Assembly: GCF_000208745.1 (NCBI RefSeq)
Contig: NC_030856.1
Span: 5,045,376-5,109,375 of the forward strand
Length of the DNA: 64,000 nt
Direction of reading: 5' to 3'
Origin: Theobroma cacao
Lineage: Eukaryota; Streptophyta; Magnoliopsida; Malvales; Malvaceae
The position numbers and the translations under genes were made by a program. Below, one piece after another: positions 45,540 through 57,333 of this stretch. Position 1 is the stretch's first letter. Every line of letters begins with the position of its first letter. The notes under the pieces were generated by a model. That model had not been told where the DNA came from. It did no database searches and saw only the letters and a list, made by a program, of their open reading frames with translations.

Positions 45540-46440
45540 TTGTCGAGTCCGAGAACCTGACCGCTAGACATGGGGTAATTTAAGGAGTCGCCACCAATCA
45601 CTTTTTTTATCTAGGTGTGATTGGCCACCTAATAAATTTGTTTTGTTTGATGAAATCCTAAATTAATTTTAGGTCCGTCGAAAAAATGGTAGACTGGTCT
45701 ACGTATTTTATTTAAAGTTAGGTTCAAGAGTATGGTTACTCACAAGGAAGGATTAGCACCCTTATGACGCTCGTTCCACGAACGGTACCATTTAATCATA
45801 TATTATCCTATCCCATAATTTTATTTTTATGTTTCCTTAATTTGATTTATTTAATTCATCTTTTATTCTATTAATAAGCTAAAATATTTGATTTGGTTTT
45901 ACGGGTTTAACATACACATGATGCAATTATGAAATGCATGGTAAAAAATCTGAGTAGTGCCAAATGAAACCTTTATTGAGGATATTTTTTTGAATCCGCC
46001 CATCATATCGGTGGGATCTGATAATATCCTCTCACTTAGGGAATTACCAGAAAAACTCGCCTTTGCAAGTTAACGAGTAAATCTCATCATCGAGGTTGTC
46101 GTTTGTGAGTACAAATGATATTTTTTCATGAATGCAAATCCTAATACGGGTAAAAGGTTTATATTAAAGATATTCTCTGGACCTTCCCATCGTACTAGTG
46201 AAATCCAGAGGTATCTTTTCACTTAGAGAGTTTTTCGAAGAAACTCGCCTTTGCAAGCTCCCTCTAAAAGTCCCATCATCGGGGCTTATACTCGTATACA
46301 AAATATATCTATATGCCATGACATTTAACAATACAATAATGGTACGTGATGAACTCATAATTTTAATGTTTGTTCCTTATTTTATTATTTCTCTGTGTGA
46401 GCATATATACCATGAATAAATATTTTATATTTACTTATTG
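45540..46440 (+). mobile_element. LTR-retrotransposon LTR remnant (Ogre/Tat-like)
   Basis: The conserved phrases GGAGTCGCCACCAATCAC, GGTGTGATTGGCCACC, GGTCTACGTATTTTA and AAGGAAGGATTAGCACCC occur together in LTRs of a widespread plant Ty3 group that I associate with Ogre/Tat. A duplicated phrase (AACTCGCCTTTGCAAG at 46,053 and 46,242, with CATCATCGGGG/CATCATCGAGG after it) forms a tandem pair of about 190 bp. No coding region is present. Confidence 0.45.
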
Positions 46441-46504
46441 TTTCATTTTTTATTTCGTTGTGTATTTTGCTATGTAAGTACTTATTTATTTATTTATATT
46501 TACT

Positions 46505-47563
46505 AAGTGGCGCAACCAGAATTTTGTGTTTGGGGTAAAGAGTCGACGGCAATACAAAACATTAGATGGAAAAAATTCATGTAAAAACTATAGAAATAAA
46601 TTCTGAAAATTATTCAAAGAATCAATCTTAATAATTTACTAAAAAAAATTAATTAGTATAATTATGTATAATTTAATAATAAATATAATCATAATTTCTA
46701 GACAAATTTAACAATAAACAAAAATTAACAAATATAATAACAAAAATCTCAATCAGAAGCAATCTCTTAAAAAATATTAAGGGCCATCAATAAATAATTC
46801 AATGGGAAGCAATTCCCTAAAATTAATCACAAAAATTAAATACAATATCAATAAACAATTCAATGAGAAAGCAATCCTGAATAAAAAATTTAATTGTCAC
46901 GAGAATCTAAGTAAACAAAAAAATACAAATAATTTATAGAAAAGCAATCAACAATCCCTAAATAAATAAGTAATAACTAACCTTGAGTACTTAATCAAAT
47001 CCTTGTTTTGTTATTTTCAACAAAAAATGGCTAAGATGGTAAATCTTAAATCAAATTCACCAAGTAGAAATTATTAAATAAAAAAAATTTAAAGTTAAAA
47101 ATATTAAAAATAAAATAAGTAAATAAACCAAACGCACAAATTATCATGACATAAAAATTGAGTTACTGATTTGAAGTTTTTTGCATAGATGCTAGCAAGC
47201 AAAAAAGTGTAAATTTTTTTTTTTTGTTTATACAGTATATGAAAAAAAGAAAAAAGACTAAGAGGGGGTGGTTGTGAGGTTTTGGAGACGTAGGGTTTGG
47301 GTATAATTCTATTGCATTACGTTATATTTTGATCTTATTAAAATTAGTTGTTGACTAATTGTTGTAGAACATCTCACTAACAAAAAGTTATTGTAGGGAC
47401 AAAATTATAAAATTTTAAAAGCACCAAAATATGTTAGAAAAATTTTAAAATTTTTGTAAGAATGAAATTATTAATTTATTTTTTAAAAAAAGATAAGTTA
47501 TAAATATTTTGAAATTGTTGGACGGGCGGGGGCCCACTAGCCCCCCTTCCTCTCCGCCTCTGT
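46505..47563. mobile_element. Non-autonomous DNA element (hAT-like ends)
   Basis: The left end AAGTGGCGCAACCAGAATTT and the inverted right end AGAGGCGGAGAGGAAGGGG resemble the GTGGCGGAGCCAGGATTT termini common in plant hAT-like elements. It lies directly against the BAHD pseudogene fragment at 47,568. The interior is AT-rich with no transposase. Confidence 0.4.
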
Positions 47564-47567
47564 CAAA

Positions 47568-47757
47568 AATAGTTATCCCATTAGCTGCAGCATGAACAAA
47601 TAGGACACCAGCATTGTTGCAGTCAATGAAAAAGGAAGAGGTGTTATCCTCGAGTTCAATGGTTGCAAGGGGAGAAAAGTAATCGAGCGTTTGTGAAAGG
47701 GAGGTTTTTAGTTGGTAGACTACACATGGTCTCTCCTAACTCTTCCTCTTTTTTGAA
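47568..47757 (-). pseudogene. BAHD pseudogene 1, inner fragment
   Basis: It matches codons about 50-117 of the BAHD gene at 41,961-43,289 (phrases TCCCATTAGCTGCAGCATGA, CTCGAGTTCAATGGTTGCAA, CTAACTCTTCCTC). A deletion removes the GCGGCCTGCAAGG stretch and two extra bases occur near GACTACACATGG, so the frame is broken. Confidence 0.9.
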
Positions 47758-47789
47758 GTTTTTAAAAATTTTCATTTTTCGAATGACAT

Positions 47790-48165
47790 TTTTTATTTAT
47801 GACAAAAGACATTTTCAATTTAAAATTTTTCAATAATTATGAATCAATCAATGGTTCTGAGGTGTCAAAAAAATTGAATTATTAATTTTTCTAAATTATT
47901 TAATGAAGATTTTTAAATTCCTTAAAAAATACCCTTTTTTACTAAATTATTAGTAAAAAGTGTAACAAAGGGATAATCAACGAAACTATAAAAGAAAAGT
48001 TTAGAATTGAAGCTGCGGCTTTGTATTAAATCAAGAATACAAGAACTGTCCATTCAAGTTGATAATAACGAAATGAGCTTGGATTCATGACTTGATCATC
48101 CCCTCCACCGTAATAATCGTTTTGACGTTCAAAAAATGGGGAGATATCACTAACCTAAAATGGTT
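47790..48165 (-). pseudogene. Repeat unit plus N-terminal DUF2921 fragment
   Basis: 47,790-47,977 is one unit of the 183-bp repeat arrayed at 58,690-59,610. It continues without break into 48,005-48,165, which matches 62,600-62,730 in the DUF2921 gene (GATAATAACGAAATGAGCTT, CCCCTCCACCGTAATAATCG, TTTTGACGTTC), i.e. coding for about residues 50-90 of that protein on the minus strand. The same repeat-plus-fragment order occurs at 59,590-59,695, so this block was copied as a unit and placed in the middle of the BAHD pseudogene. Confidence 0.8.
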
Positions 48166-48190
48166 AGTGAACTTTCATAACTTTCATATG

Positions 48191-48480
48191 AATGAAAGTC
48201 CCTTTGGCGCCTAGTCCATAGCTAGGAACATGAGATCCCAGGGAGGTAACTCGATCCTTTGAACTTCCTTCTTGGGGCTGGCAGCTTGAACAATGCTAGT
48301 AGAGATGAATCGAATATATCTCCCATATCTATATATGTTGACAAGTGTTTGCATAATGCTCAGAAATTGAAACGTTTTATTTATAAGCTAACTCCACCAT
48401 AAGAATAACAATGTGTGCATTTAATTGATGATAAGTTCTATCCAAGAACCATCAATGGCCTTATCCTAGAGCAGACAATC
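48191..48480 (-). pseudogene. BAHD pseudogene 1, N-terminal fragment and promoter
   Basis: It matches the first 40 codons of the BAHD gene (GGAACATGAGATCCCAGGGA, CTTCCTTCTTGGGG) and about 180 bp of its promoter, including the empty TRIM site GGCCTTATCC at about 48,465. The start ATG area reads TATCTCCCAT, with an inserted base pair compared with the intact gene. Confidence 0.9.
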
Positions 48481-48760
48481 TCTCCACTTAACTAATAGAG
48501 ACTATAAAGAGAGAGGAGGCTGGCCTTCGAATATTTCTTGATGGTGGCATACAGAAAGGAAAAACAAAACAAAAAAAAAATGAAAAAGATTCTTAATTGG
48601 TTGTTAATGGAGTTTAATCACCCAATTCTAAGGGCATTATCCCACCAATACCTTTGCTCGAAGGACAAATAATTTTAGCTAAAATTTTTATGTTTTGAAA
48701 TAAATAAAATTAGTTTAAATATACTGGCTCCTTGGCTGTTTTTGTGCCTTCACTTTAATC

Positions 48761-48890
48761 CTATGATAATTATGTTCGGCAAATGCCAAAAAGTACATTC
48801 GTTTTACACTAATTAATAAGCAAATTTAATTATGTTAGGCAAAAGCCGAAGAGTACATTCGTTGTACACTAATTAATAAGAATTTTAATT
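48761..48890. repeat. Two tandem units of about 68 bp in the BAHD-paralogue flank
   Basis: ATTATGTTCGGCAAATGCC and ATTATGTTAGGCAAAAGCC each begin a unit that includes GTACATTCGTT and ACACTAATTAATAAG. A related pair lies at 44,588-44,700. Confidence 0.75.
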
Positions 48891-49104
48891 AAATCGAAGA
48901 GAATATATGTTCTCGTGGGAAATTTTTAAGCAAATTTAATTAAATTGAAGAGAATATACGTTCTAGCAGAGAGTCGCTCTCAATGGAGAGTCATGAATCC
49001 CACATCAAGTGAAGATGTCATAGGTCCCAACAAGGAGTTATGAATCTCACGTCAATGAGGAGGTCATAGGTCCAGTGAAGAGCCCTAAATCTCATCATAG
49101 CAGC

Positions 49105-49629
49105 CTACGGTTATAACCCACAAAAGAAACCTCACAAGTTGAAGGTGGTTCAAATGCTCAGTACACTTTAGTACACAGTCAATGTGAGATTCATGGCTCC
49201 ACCCACTAGAAGCATAACTACACGATGTGGGATTGAAATGGCTCCTCGCTTGGGACCATGACATCCTTCCCCCTCTTCAACAAGGGTTCACTGTCCTCAA
49301 ACGCATATAACTACCTGAGTTCACTCTAATACCAACTATCACGGCCTACACCAACCCCTATGAGGTATTAGCCACTTTAGCTCGCTGGCCTTGCAATTTT
49401 GTCTCGCAAAAATCACCTTACAAGTTGAATGTAGTGTGAATTCTTAATTACCCAGTATCACTCCAGTACACATTCGATGTGGGATTTCTGATTGTCCTCT
49501 AGAACCATGACATCTTCTCTTGACTGCCCATTGGGTGCTTCTCTTCAATGTGGGATTTAATGCTCAACCCATTGGGAGCATATCTCTATGATATGGGTTT
49601 CACATGGCTCGTCGCTTGGAACCATAACC
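49105..49629 (-). mobile_element. TRIM retrotransposon, truncated at one end
   Basis: In inverse orientation: a partial LTR (to ACCATGACA at 49,263), inverted polypurine tract (TCCTTCCCCCTCTTCAA), internal piece, inverted primer site (ACTCTAATACCA, one change from the intact site), then the second LTR (49,337 to about 49,629). The outer 60-80 bases of the left LTR are missing or scrambled. Diverged TRIM words continue to the left (48,960-49,100). Confidence 0.8.
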
Positions 49630-50840
49630 TTGGAAATTTAAGATTTGACACCATCTTCCTTGATATATACTAAAACAATTTTGAAATTAACCTTAATCAA
49701 ATCTATTTTGGAAAATAATTAAATTCAACTAAAAAAATAAATACAGCCCATTATCTCTAAACTAAAATTAAATTTAAAAGTTGAATACTGGCCTACACCA
49801 AGGCTAGTGAATTAGATACAATTTTCATTGCCTCAATAGTTAGGCAACGTGAAAATGGATAAGTTCCCATTTCTTTTTTGTTCTTTCCATAAAAAAAGAG
49901 ATACAATTTAAATTTCTATTCTATAATTTCCTAGGTATCTGTACAAGCATGATCTGCATAAAATTCTATGCTACAGTAATACATCTTCCAGTGGAGAAAT
50001 CAGAACACATTCAGTCAGCTATCCTAATATCTTATCCACCAACATATGATCATTTGGATTTAAATTGATTTGAGGTTTCTATATTAAGCAGTTATGGCAC
50101 AGGGAGGTGGAATTTGTTTCCAAGAAATTCTAGGCTTAAAATTACGATAAAAAACTAATATATTCAAATTCAAGATACTCAACTACAACATAGGACTCAT
50201 TTTAATTTGCCAATTTGAAGAATATCAAAGTGCATATCAAAGTTAGTGCCTTCAAAAGAATCGGCCCATCCATCAAGGCCGCCACCCAAGCGATGGCTTT
50301 AGACCTCAATTTTGGAGAGGTCCCACAATGTTATAATAATAATATAATTAATTATATTAGAAATGTATAAAAATTGATATAGTTAATAAAATATTTACTT
50401 ATTCTCTCACCCCTAATAAATAATTATTTGCTTTCACTTCCGCATTCTTATTAATTCTCAATTAATCATCTCATTATTCATTAAAAATATGTAAAAATAA
50501 AAAATAATAAATAAAATGACATATTCTCTCACTTTTCTAATTATGTGCCGAATGAATTTCAACTTTTATCAATTCCCAATTCCTATAATGCTATTAATTT
50601 TCTACTATTTATCCTATTTCCAATCAACTAATAGTAATATATATTAAAAAATCTTTCTCACCTATTTTTTGTATTTTTGTTCAACTAACGGTAATACGTA
50701 TTTAATGATTTTCAACAGCTTTTTTTCCTATATATAAACTAGTTATTGTTTTTTTTTTCAATTTATAATATCCAATTTTGAATTATTCTTCCCTCATTTG
50801 CTCGTTCTTTTTTTAATTTCAATTTTCTTCTAAAGAACAC
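49630..50840. other. Gene-free AT-rich region
   Basis: Nothing coding is recognised. 50,100-50,150 resembles the short repeated segment at 25,870. 50,200-50,760 is AT-rich with no repeats that I could define. Confidence 0.5.
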
Positions 50841-50849
50841 GCAAGAAGT

Positions 50850-50930
50850 CAAAGCGGACAATACCTCACAAGGGTCGATGTGGATTAAGGACAGTGGGCT
50901 CTTATTGAAGTGAAGGAGGATGTCCCCTAG
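50850..50930 (+). mobile_element. Remnant of an older TRIM at the left edge of the array
   Basis: The LTR 3' end (CAAAGCGGACAATACCTCAC, AAGGGTCGATGTGGAT), a shortened internal part without primer site, a polypurine tract (TGAAGGAGGA) and the first LTR bases TGTC, interrupted by the next element (TSD candidate CCTAG). Confidence 0.7.
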
Positions 50931-53900
50931 TGTCATGATCCTCACGTGGATGTGAATTCCACATTGTCGACATAATCTACCAACGGGTAGATCCATAAAG
51001 TCCCCACATTGAAGAGAAACTCCTAGCGGGAAATAAGAAAGGATGTCATGATCTGAAAGAAGAGAGCCATGAATCCTACATCGACTATGTACTAAAGTGA
51101 TAATGGTCATATAAGGGTTCACACCACCCTTTTATGGGACAAAACTGTGAGGCCAACAGGCTAAAGCGGATAATACCTCACAAGGGTTGGTGTGGACAGT
51201 GACAATTGGTATTAGAGCGGACTCTGAGTACTAGTGATGTGCCACTAAAGATAGTGGGCCCTTATTGAAGTGGGGGAGGATGTCACGGTCCTCGCGTGGA
51301 CTTGAAACCCACATCGTCAAAATAATGCTACTAGCGGGTAAAGCCACAAAGTCCCCACATCGAAGAAAAACTCCCAACGGGGAATAAGGGAAAATGTCAT
51401 AATTCTAGAAAGGGGAGCTATAAATCTCACATCGACTATGTACTAGAGTGACATTGGGCATATAAAGGTTCACACTACCTGTAAAACCCAACCCTATAAA
51501 TACATGTCATGACATACATGCACTGAGTAGCATGTTATTACGCTAGAAAAGCACCTAAGAATAGACGAAACCTGATATTGTACCTAACGGTACACTTAAA
51601 TTGATTTAATCTCGAACTAGTTCAAATAGGAATTGTAGGATGAAATTTAATATTTTATAGTCCAGGAATGACTAAAAATGATTGTTCGAAGTTGAGGGTT
51701 CATTTGGGGTAAAATTTGAAATTTTGATATTTAATGGCAAAATCGTCATTTTGCCACCTAAGATAATAATTTGATCATGGAGTGAAATTTTTGACCAAGA
51801 TTAACTATTTGGAGTATAATTTAATGATAGGAAGTGAAAAAGTTTAATTCTGGTGATTTTTGGAGTGTAGGGGCAAAATCGTAATTTTGCCACCCACGGA
51901 CAAAATTTGAGATTTTGAGAGAATTTAGATCAAATTTGACAAATTGGAGAATGGTATGAGTATAAGGGATGAAAAATATGTCTATGGGCAATTTTTCAAT
52001 TTTTGGGGCAAAAATGTAATTTTTGACTTTTACGGGGGCAAAAGTGTAAATTTCAAAAATTACTCCACCGAGACTTTGGATGAGTCTGAGAATTTTATCT
52101 AAGCTATGAATATATGAGACAAGTGTATGGTGAAAATTTGGAAACAAATGGATGAAATTTTAAAAATGGGCCAATGGGAAAGTGACACGTGGCATTTTTT
52201 AATGAAATAATATTATTTTAATGAAAAGTCAGCCATTTAAACCCAAATTTTGAGTGCTGGCCGGCCATAAGGAAGAAAAAGAGAGGAAATAGAGAGGAAA
52301 GGAAGAAAAAAAGAAAAACCAAAGAGAAACAAGAAAATTCAAAGGGAAATTCGCGGTTTTCGACCGTTTACGCGTCTAACGGTAAGATTTTTCGATTTTA
52401 GCTTGATTTCTACCTTTCCTATGCCTTTATTTCCATTTAGCATGCTTGAGGAGAGAGATCAAAAAGTGATATCAAGGGCTGGACGAAATTCTAGGGGAGA
52501 GAAATTGAAATTTTTAGGTTTTGATTTTTAGTTAAATTGATAGTTTTAGTTAGTTAAATGTGTTTAGAAATTAAATTGGGCAAGAAATCATTAAATTTTC
52601 ACAATACCCACTCTTGGCTGGATGCTCAATGCTGTACAATGATGATGAATTGATTTTATTCTAAGGAAAATGAAGAGAAAATGATGAAAAACGATTAAAC
52701 GTGATAGAAAAACAAAGTAGAAAATTAACCGAGTTAATGTCCCATTTTTGGCCGAATTTTCCAAGGAAGGGAGTGAGCTGATTTTGTTGTTTTTAGAAGG
52801 TTATTGGCTGATATTTAATGGTTAGAAATGTTGGAGAGAGAATGGGATGATTTAGAGCTAAAATGGAGCGCGTTAGCAATTTATCGGGCAAAGTGCCAAA
52901 AATAGGTTAATACCGCGTTTAAGCCGTTTTAGGCTATTGCATTTCATACCATGCATTAGTATAGGATTTAAGTTAATTATATAGTGATTTAGCATCAATG
53001 TGATGAATTGTGTAAATTTTTGTAATGTGTCTAGGAGGAGAGCCTTCCGGAAAAGGCAAAGAAGTCGTACCCGACGAGTAGTGATCGGGGCGCTTAGAAA
53101 GCTTTTAGTTTGTACAAACGGTGAGTAAACTTATTATTATTGTAAATTATCTAGAGTTTATTTTTAAATGCCCTTTATGTATTTTATGAAATGAAAACGA
53201 GATTAAAACGGGATTTTTGATGTTTTAGGAATAAATGTGACAAATAAAAATATATTGTATTGATTATGAAATTGAGTAATTGGAGGCTGCAAATTGACTT
53301 GAAAAATATATATTTTCCTAGGAATGGCTTATGAGAAATGAGTATATGTGGCTATATTTTGTGAGTGCATTGGGAAATTTATGTAAGTTGTTTTTACTAT
53401 GCAGGCTGGATAAATAAATAAAAGCCACGTTATACTGTCGAAATTTTATTAAAATTGGTGGGTTAGTCACTGCAGTGACGGGTTTCCGTGGACTGCCTAT
53501 TAGAGGGGCACGGTAAACCCAGTTATATAGTTACTCCGGTTGTAGAGGCGAGGAGGGTAACTCCTGGGGTAGTATTAGAGCTCACTTCACGTCGAACCCC
53601 CACGTGAATGTGTAACTCGGCCAACGCCAAGGAACGGCTGGTTTTAAAAATAAAAATGTGTTTCACGTGTGAATATTTTAACACCCTTGGCGGACTCGGT
53701 TAGATGCCTCGGCCAAGGTATCCCCGAGGATTAGTTTTGGCTTGAGCCTTGTTTTAATAAAAGACATAAGCCTTAACAACTGTTTTGGTAAATTACAAAT
53801 ATTTTATGGTTTAAGAAATAAATTGAAAACATTATGAAATGGGTTGAAATTTGTTGTTTAAACTTGCCTCCATTTTACTCGCCTTTAGATATTTATGATA

Positions 53901-55276
53901 ATGTCTGTTTACTCATTGGGATTGCAAAATCTCACCCAACTCCTTTCCACCCATTTCAGGTTCAGTATAGACTGTAGATAGCTGATCTCATCGAGGACTA
54001 CCATTGGATCTGCATTTTCCAAACCGTAGGTTCACAGTCCTCTTTACTTTTGTTTATTCGGGGGCCCTCTGTTTTTTGTAAATTAAATTAAATATTTTGG
54101 CTTACTGTATTTCAGTATGTATAATTTATTTAGCTTTTACGCTATAAAAATTATTCACGTATAACTCTATTTAAATATTGTTTTATAGAAAATAGAATAT
54201 TTTCCTTAATATTCTTTTATTTTCTTATTATATTTAAATAACCGTAATTTCGTTTTGAATGAAGATTTTAGACTTTTAAACTCATTTTGAATATGAATTA
54301 TGTGTTTTGAACTTGTATATTAGCGTTTTAGCCAGTTTCGAAATTTTGAGAAAAAAATGACCAAAATACCCCTGTGTGGCGAAAAATTTATTTTGATTGT
54401 TTTTTTATCTAAAATAGTATATATTCTCTAAAAAACTCGATATTTAACAATGATTGCTCACAGGAAAGGAAAGAAACTGATATGTAAGCCTTGCGGGGTT
54501 CCTGGTTGGCATTCCGGATAATGAGTGTCAATCGGGACGTCGCGGCGATTGTCATGGGCCTGAGGGAGGTTCTGGGTCGTGACACTACCTTCAACCTATG
54601 AGGCAACTTTTGTGGGACAAAACCCTAAGCCCAACAGGTCAAAGTGAACAACACCTCACAGGGGTTGGCATGGATGCGTGGACATGAATCCCACATCTTC
54701 AAGATAATCCTCCCAACGGGTAGAGCCACAAAGTCCCACATCGAAGAGCAACTCCCAGCGATGAGTAAGGGATGATGTCATGGTCCTAGAGAGGGAAGCC
54801 ATGAATCCCACATCGACTATGTACTAAAGTGATACTGAGACTGACACCACCTTCAACCTGTAAAGCGCCTTTTGTGGGACAAAACCATGAAGCCAAAAGG
54901 CCAAAGCAGACAATACCTCATAGTGGTGTGGACCGTGACATTTGGTATTAGAACGGACTCTAAGTACTAGCGATGTGACAGTGGGCCTTTATTGATGTGG
55001 GGGAGGATATCACGGTCCTCGTGTGAACATGAATCCCACATTGTCGTGATAATGCTCCCAATAGATGGAGCCACAAACTCCCACATCAAAGAGAAACTCT
55101 CAACAAGGAGTAAGGAAAGATGTCATGGTCCTAAAGAGGGGAGCTATGAATCCCACATCGACTATGTACTAGAATGATATTAGGAATATAAGGGTTCACA
55201 CTACCTTCAACCTGTGCGACGCTTTTTACGAGCCAAAGCATATAATACCTCAGTGAGGTTGGTGTGGACCGTGACA
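50931..55276 (+). mobile_element. Tandem TRIM array with four LTRs, split by a solo LTR
   Basis: Order: LTR-A 50,931-51,204; primer site TGGTATTAGAGC 51,207-51,218; internal; polypurine GTGGGGGAGGA; LTR-B from 51,281, split by the Tekay LTR at 51,480-54,584, ending about 54,674; LTR-C 54,675-54,940, lacking its first bases and fused directly to LTR-B; primer site TGGTATTAGAAC 54,943-54,954; internal; LTR-D 55,008-55,276. Outer flanks CCTAG (50,926) and CTTAG (55,277) could be a one-mismatch TSD. The pattern LTR-int-LTR-LTR-int-LTR suggests unequal exchange between LTRs or two elements joined by deletion. Confidence 0.85.
51480..54584 (+). mobile_element. Solo LTR, 3,105 bp, Tekay/Del type, TSD CTACC
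   Basis: It begins TGTAAAACCC and ends GGGTCGTGACA, the usual Tekay/Del LTR ends (TG...CA). Exact CTACC copies flank it (51,475-51,479 and 54,585-54,589), and joining the flanks restores the TRIM LTR phrase CACTACCTTCAACC. There is no gag or pol inside, so the second LTR and interior were lost by LTR-LTR recombination. It includes the phrase GTGACGGGTTTCCGTGGACTG of this LTR group. Confidence 0.93.
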
Positions 55277-55281
55277 CTTAG

Positions 55282-55454
55282 TGTGGACCATGTGCATCTT
55301 ACATCGTAGAGATACACTCCCAGCAAATAGAATTTTAAGTCTTATATCGAAGAAAAACTCTCAACGATGAGTCAAGATAGTCCTAGAGAGGGGAGTCATG
55401 AATCTCACATCGACTATGTATTAGAGTGATACTAAGCATATGTGGACCGTGACA
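55282..55454 (+). mobile_element. Partial TRIM LTR, right edge of the array
   Basis: TGGACCATGTGCATCTTACA, AGAGATACACTCCCAGCAAA, TCATGAATCTCACATCGACT, TATTAGAGTGATACTAAGCA and then GTGGACCGTGACATCTAGGG: an LTR with an internal deletion that removes most of the second half. Confidence 0.7.
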
Positions 55455-56125
55455 TCTAGGGTTGGGAAAGGAAGCCCCGAAAGGGCTCTACATGGGTTTG
55501 GGTCATGTTTGGTATTTTTTTCAAGTTTCTTCTTTGCAAGAGGTTATTTTAGGATTTTAAAAAAATTAACAAGATATTTACGTCCTTTCCTCATACTGTG
55601 AAGCAATAAACATTTTTTTAGCTTTAAATTGATTCTAATTTCCAAATGACAAAAATAATGATCAAAATTGCCTTCCGAAGAACGGCCCAAGTTTCCACCC
55701 TTACTCCAATCAGAACGCAGTTCGCAACAGTGAATCCAACAACAAGTTTATCCTCCAACTTTCTAAGACTTCCAACACTGATGCCATTGACATCGTACTG
55801 TTGTTCTAAATTAGTTTTGTAATGAAAAAAAATAAAGAAAATGAAATTATTTATATGAATGTATAAATCTCACATTCGACAAATAATTATTTACTTACAA
55901 GTTTATAAATCATTGCCCTCCAAATCGAGAAGCATTAATGCTTGTGACCAAACGGGGCATGAATGGCTTAAGCACATTAGATTATGTGACTCTGGACCCA
56001 GAAGAGCACTCCCATCCTACACAAATGAAAAGCAAATAAAATTTCAAGATTTCATTGATGCTGCCTCTACAAGCTAAGCTGGGGTGGGTCTATCCTATCC
56101 TCCATGGATAGGTAGCAATTTGTTT
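55455..56125. repeat. Segment X, copy 2 (paralogue of 40,510-41,190)
   Basis: It starts with GGGAAAGGAAGCCCCGAAAG and matches copy 1 through to CCATGGATAGGTAGC, with several small indels. Here it is followed at once by the 3' flank of a DUF2921 gene copy. Confidence 0.85.
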
Positions 56126-56199
56126 TTTCTCAGGATATGTTATTCAATTACAACTAATCTTAATTTTATTCTCTTTTCTTTATATATCCGAAAAAACAA

Positions 56200-57257
56200 T
56201 TGATCTCAAATGGCTTGACAAGTGCATACTTTACTGCAGCAATGAAGAAAGGAAAATTGAAAATTTTTTCTTTTATATTTTTTATGTATATTTTTTACTC
56301 TTTTACTAGTCTTTTGGTAAGGGGATATAAAATTTTACTTAAAAAATGTTGTGAAAGAATAAAATAGAGTTATGTGCGCACTCGATGAATTCCAAACATC
56401 TCTATTCTCATTTCTTAAAAGGAAAAAAAATATACAATTTTACTTCAAAAATGTTGTGAAAGAATAAACTAGAGTTAGGTGCGCACTCAATGAGTTCCAA
56501 ACATCTCTATTCCCATTTCTTAAAAGGAAAAAGAAAATTCAGTCACGTGCATGTATGAATATTCTTTTAATCTCGATAGGATAATAGACAAAGAAAATTA
56601 AAATAATTTCAGATTGTGAATTTGATAAACTAATTTACTGTTGCAAACAAGATGTTGCTAACAAGGTTTATGTGAAACTTGAAAGTATTGGTTTCTGAAC
56701 ATTCCAATCTTGGAATGTGTCCTGGGGAGAGGGTTTATCAGCCAAAGATAGAGAGAGTCTCAGAATACTTATATTGTTTATATTACATAGGCTCAGACAA
56801 CTTACATAAGCACACAGTAATTTACAGACTTATTTCAGAACAGAAGTAGAGATAGATACATCTCCATGGTGAACAGAAGTAGTAATACCAGCAGGCACTA
56901 GTTGCTAGTTTTTAGTGGAAATTGATCTTCTGAAGCCATTGGCAGCTCCTCATTTATTACTGATTCTTGAAATCTCCTTGGAAGGAAACATCGACCACCA
57001 AATCGCTGTTGCAAGTATATGATTGTAGCCAAGAACAGGCCCAACACAGGAATAATGAAGTCCCAAGCAGTTGAGTAGTAATCTACAGCAGGATCTGTAT
57101 AGATGTATGAGTCATCAACTCCATGAAAATTGCGAACCCTGTAAAGATCATATCCATGAGGTACCGGGCAAACAAGGGTAATGCTGATGTAGAAGAAACG
57201 AGAAAGAGCCTCTTCTCTTGAATTCTGGAGCATGCTCAACAGGCATGAACGGCCCAA
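56200..57257 (-). pseudogene. DUF2921 pseudogene: C-terminal 110 codons plus 3' flank
   Basis: 57,243-56,898 on the minus strand encodes SREEALSRFFYISITLV to PMASEDQFPLKTSN, over 85% identical by eye to the last 110 residues of the intact protein (60,067-62,880). The frame is open, but everything upstream of QNSREE is missing. The 3' flank (56,200-56,890) is also shared, with an internal tandem duplication of about 107 bp (ATGTTGTGAAAGAATAAA at 56,346 and 56,451) and an insertion of about 250 bp near 56,530-56,780. Confidence 0.93.
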
Positions 57258-57333
57258 TAATCTTAAACGCCTAAAGCCAAATATTCAAATGACACCTTTT
57301 TTATTGAAATTAAAAAAAAATTATTAAATTTTT

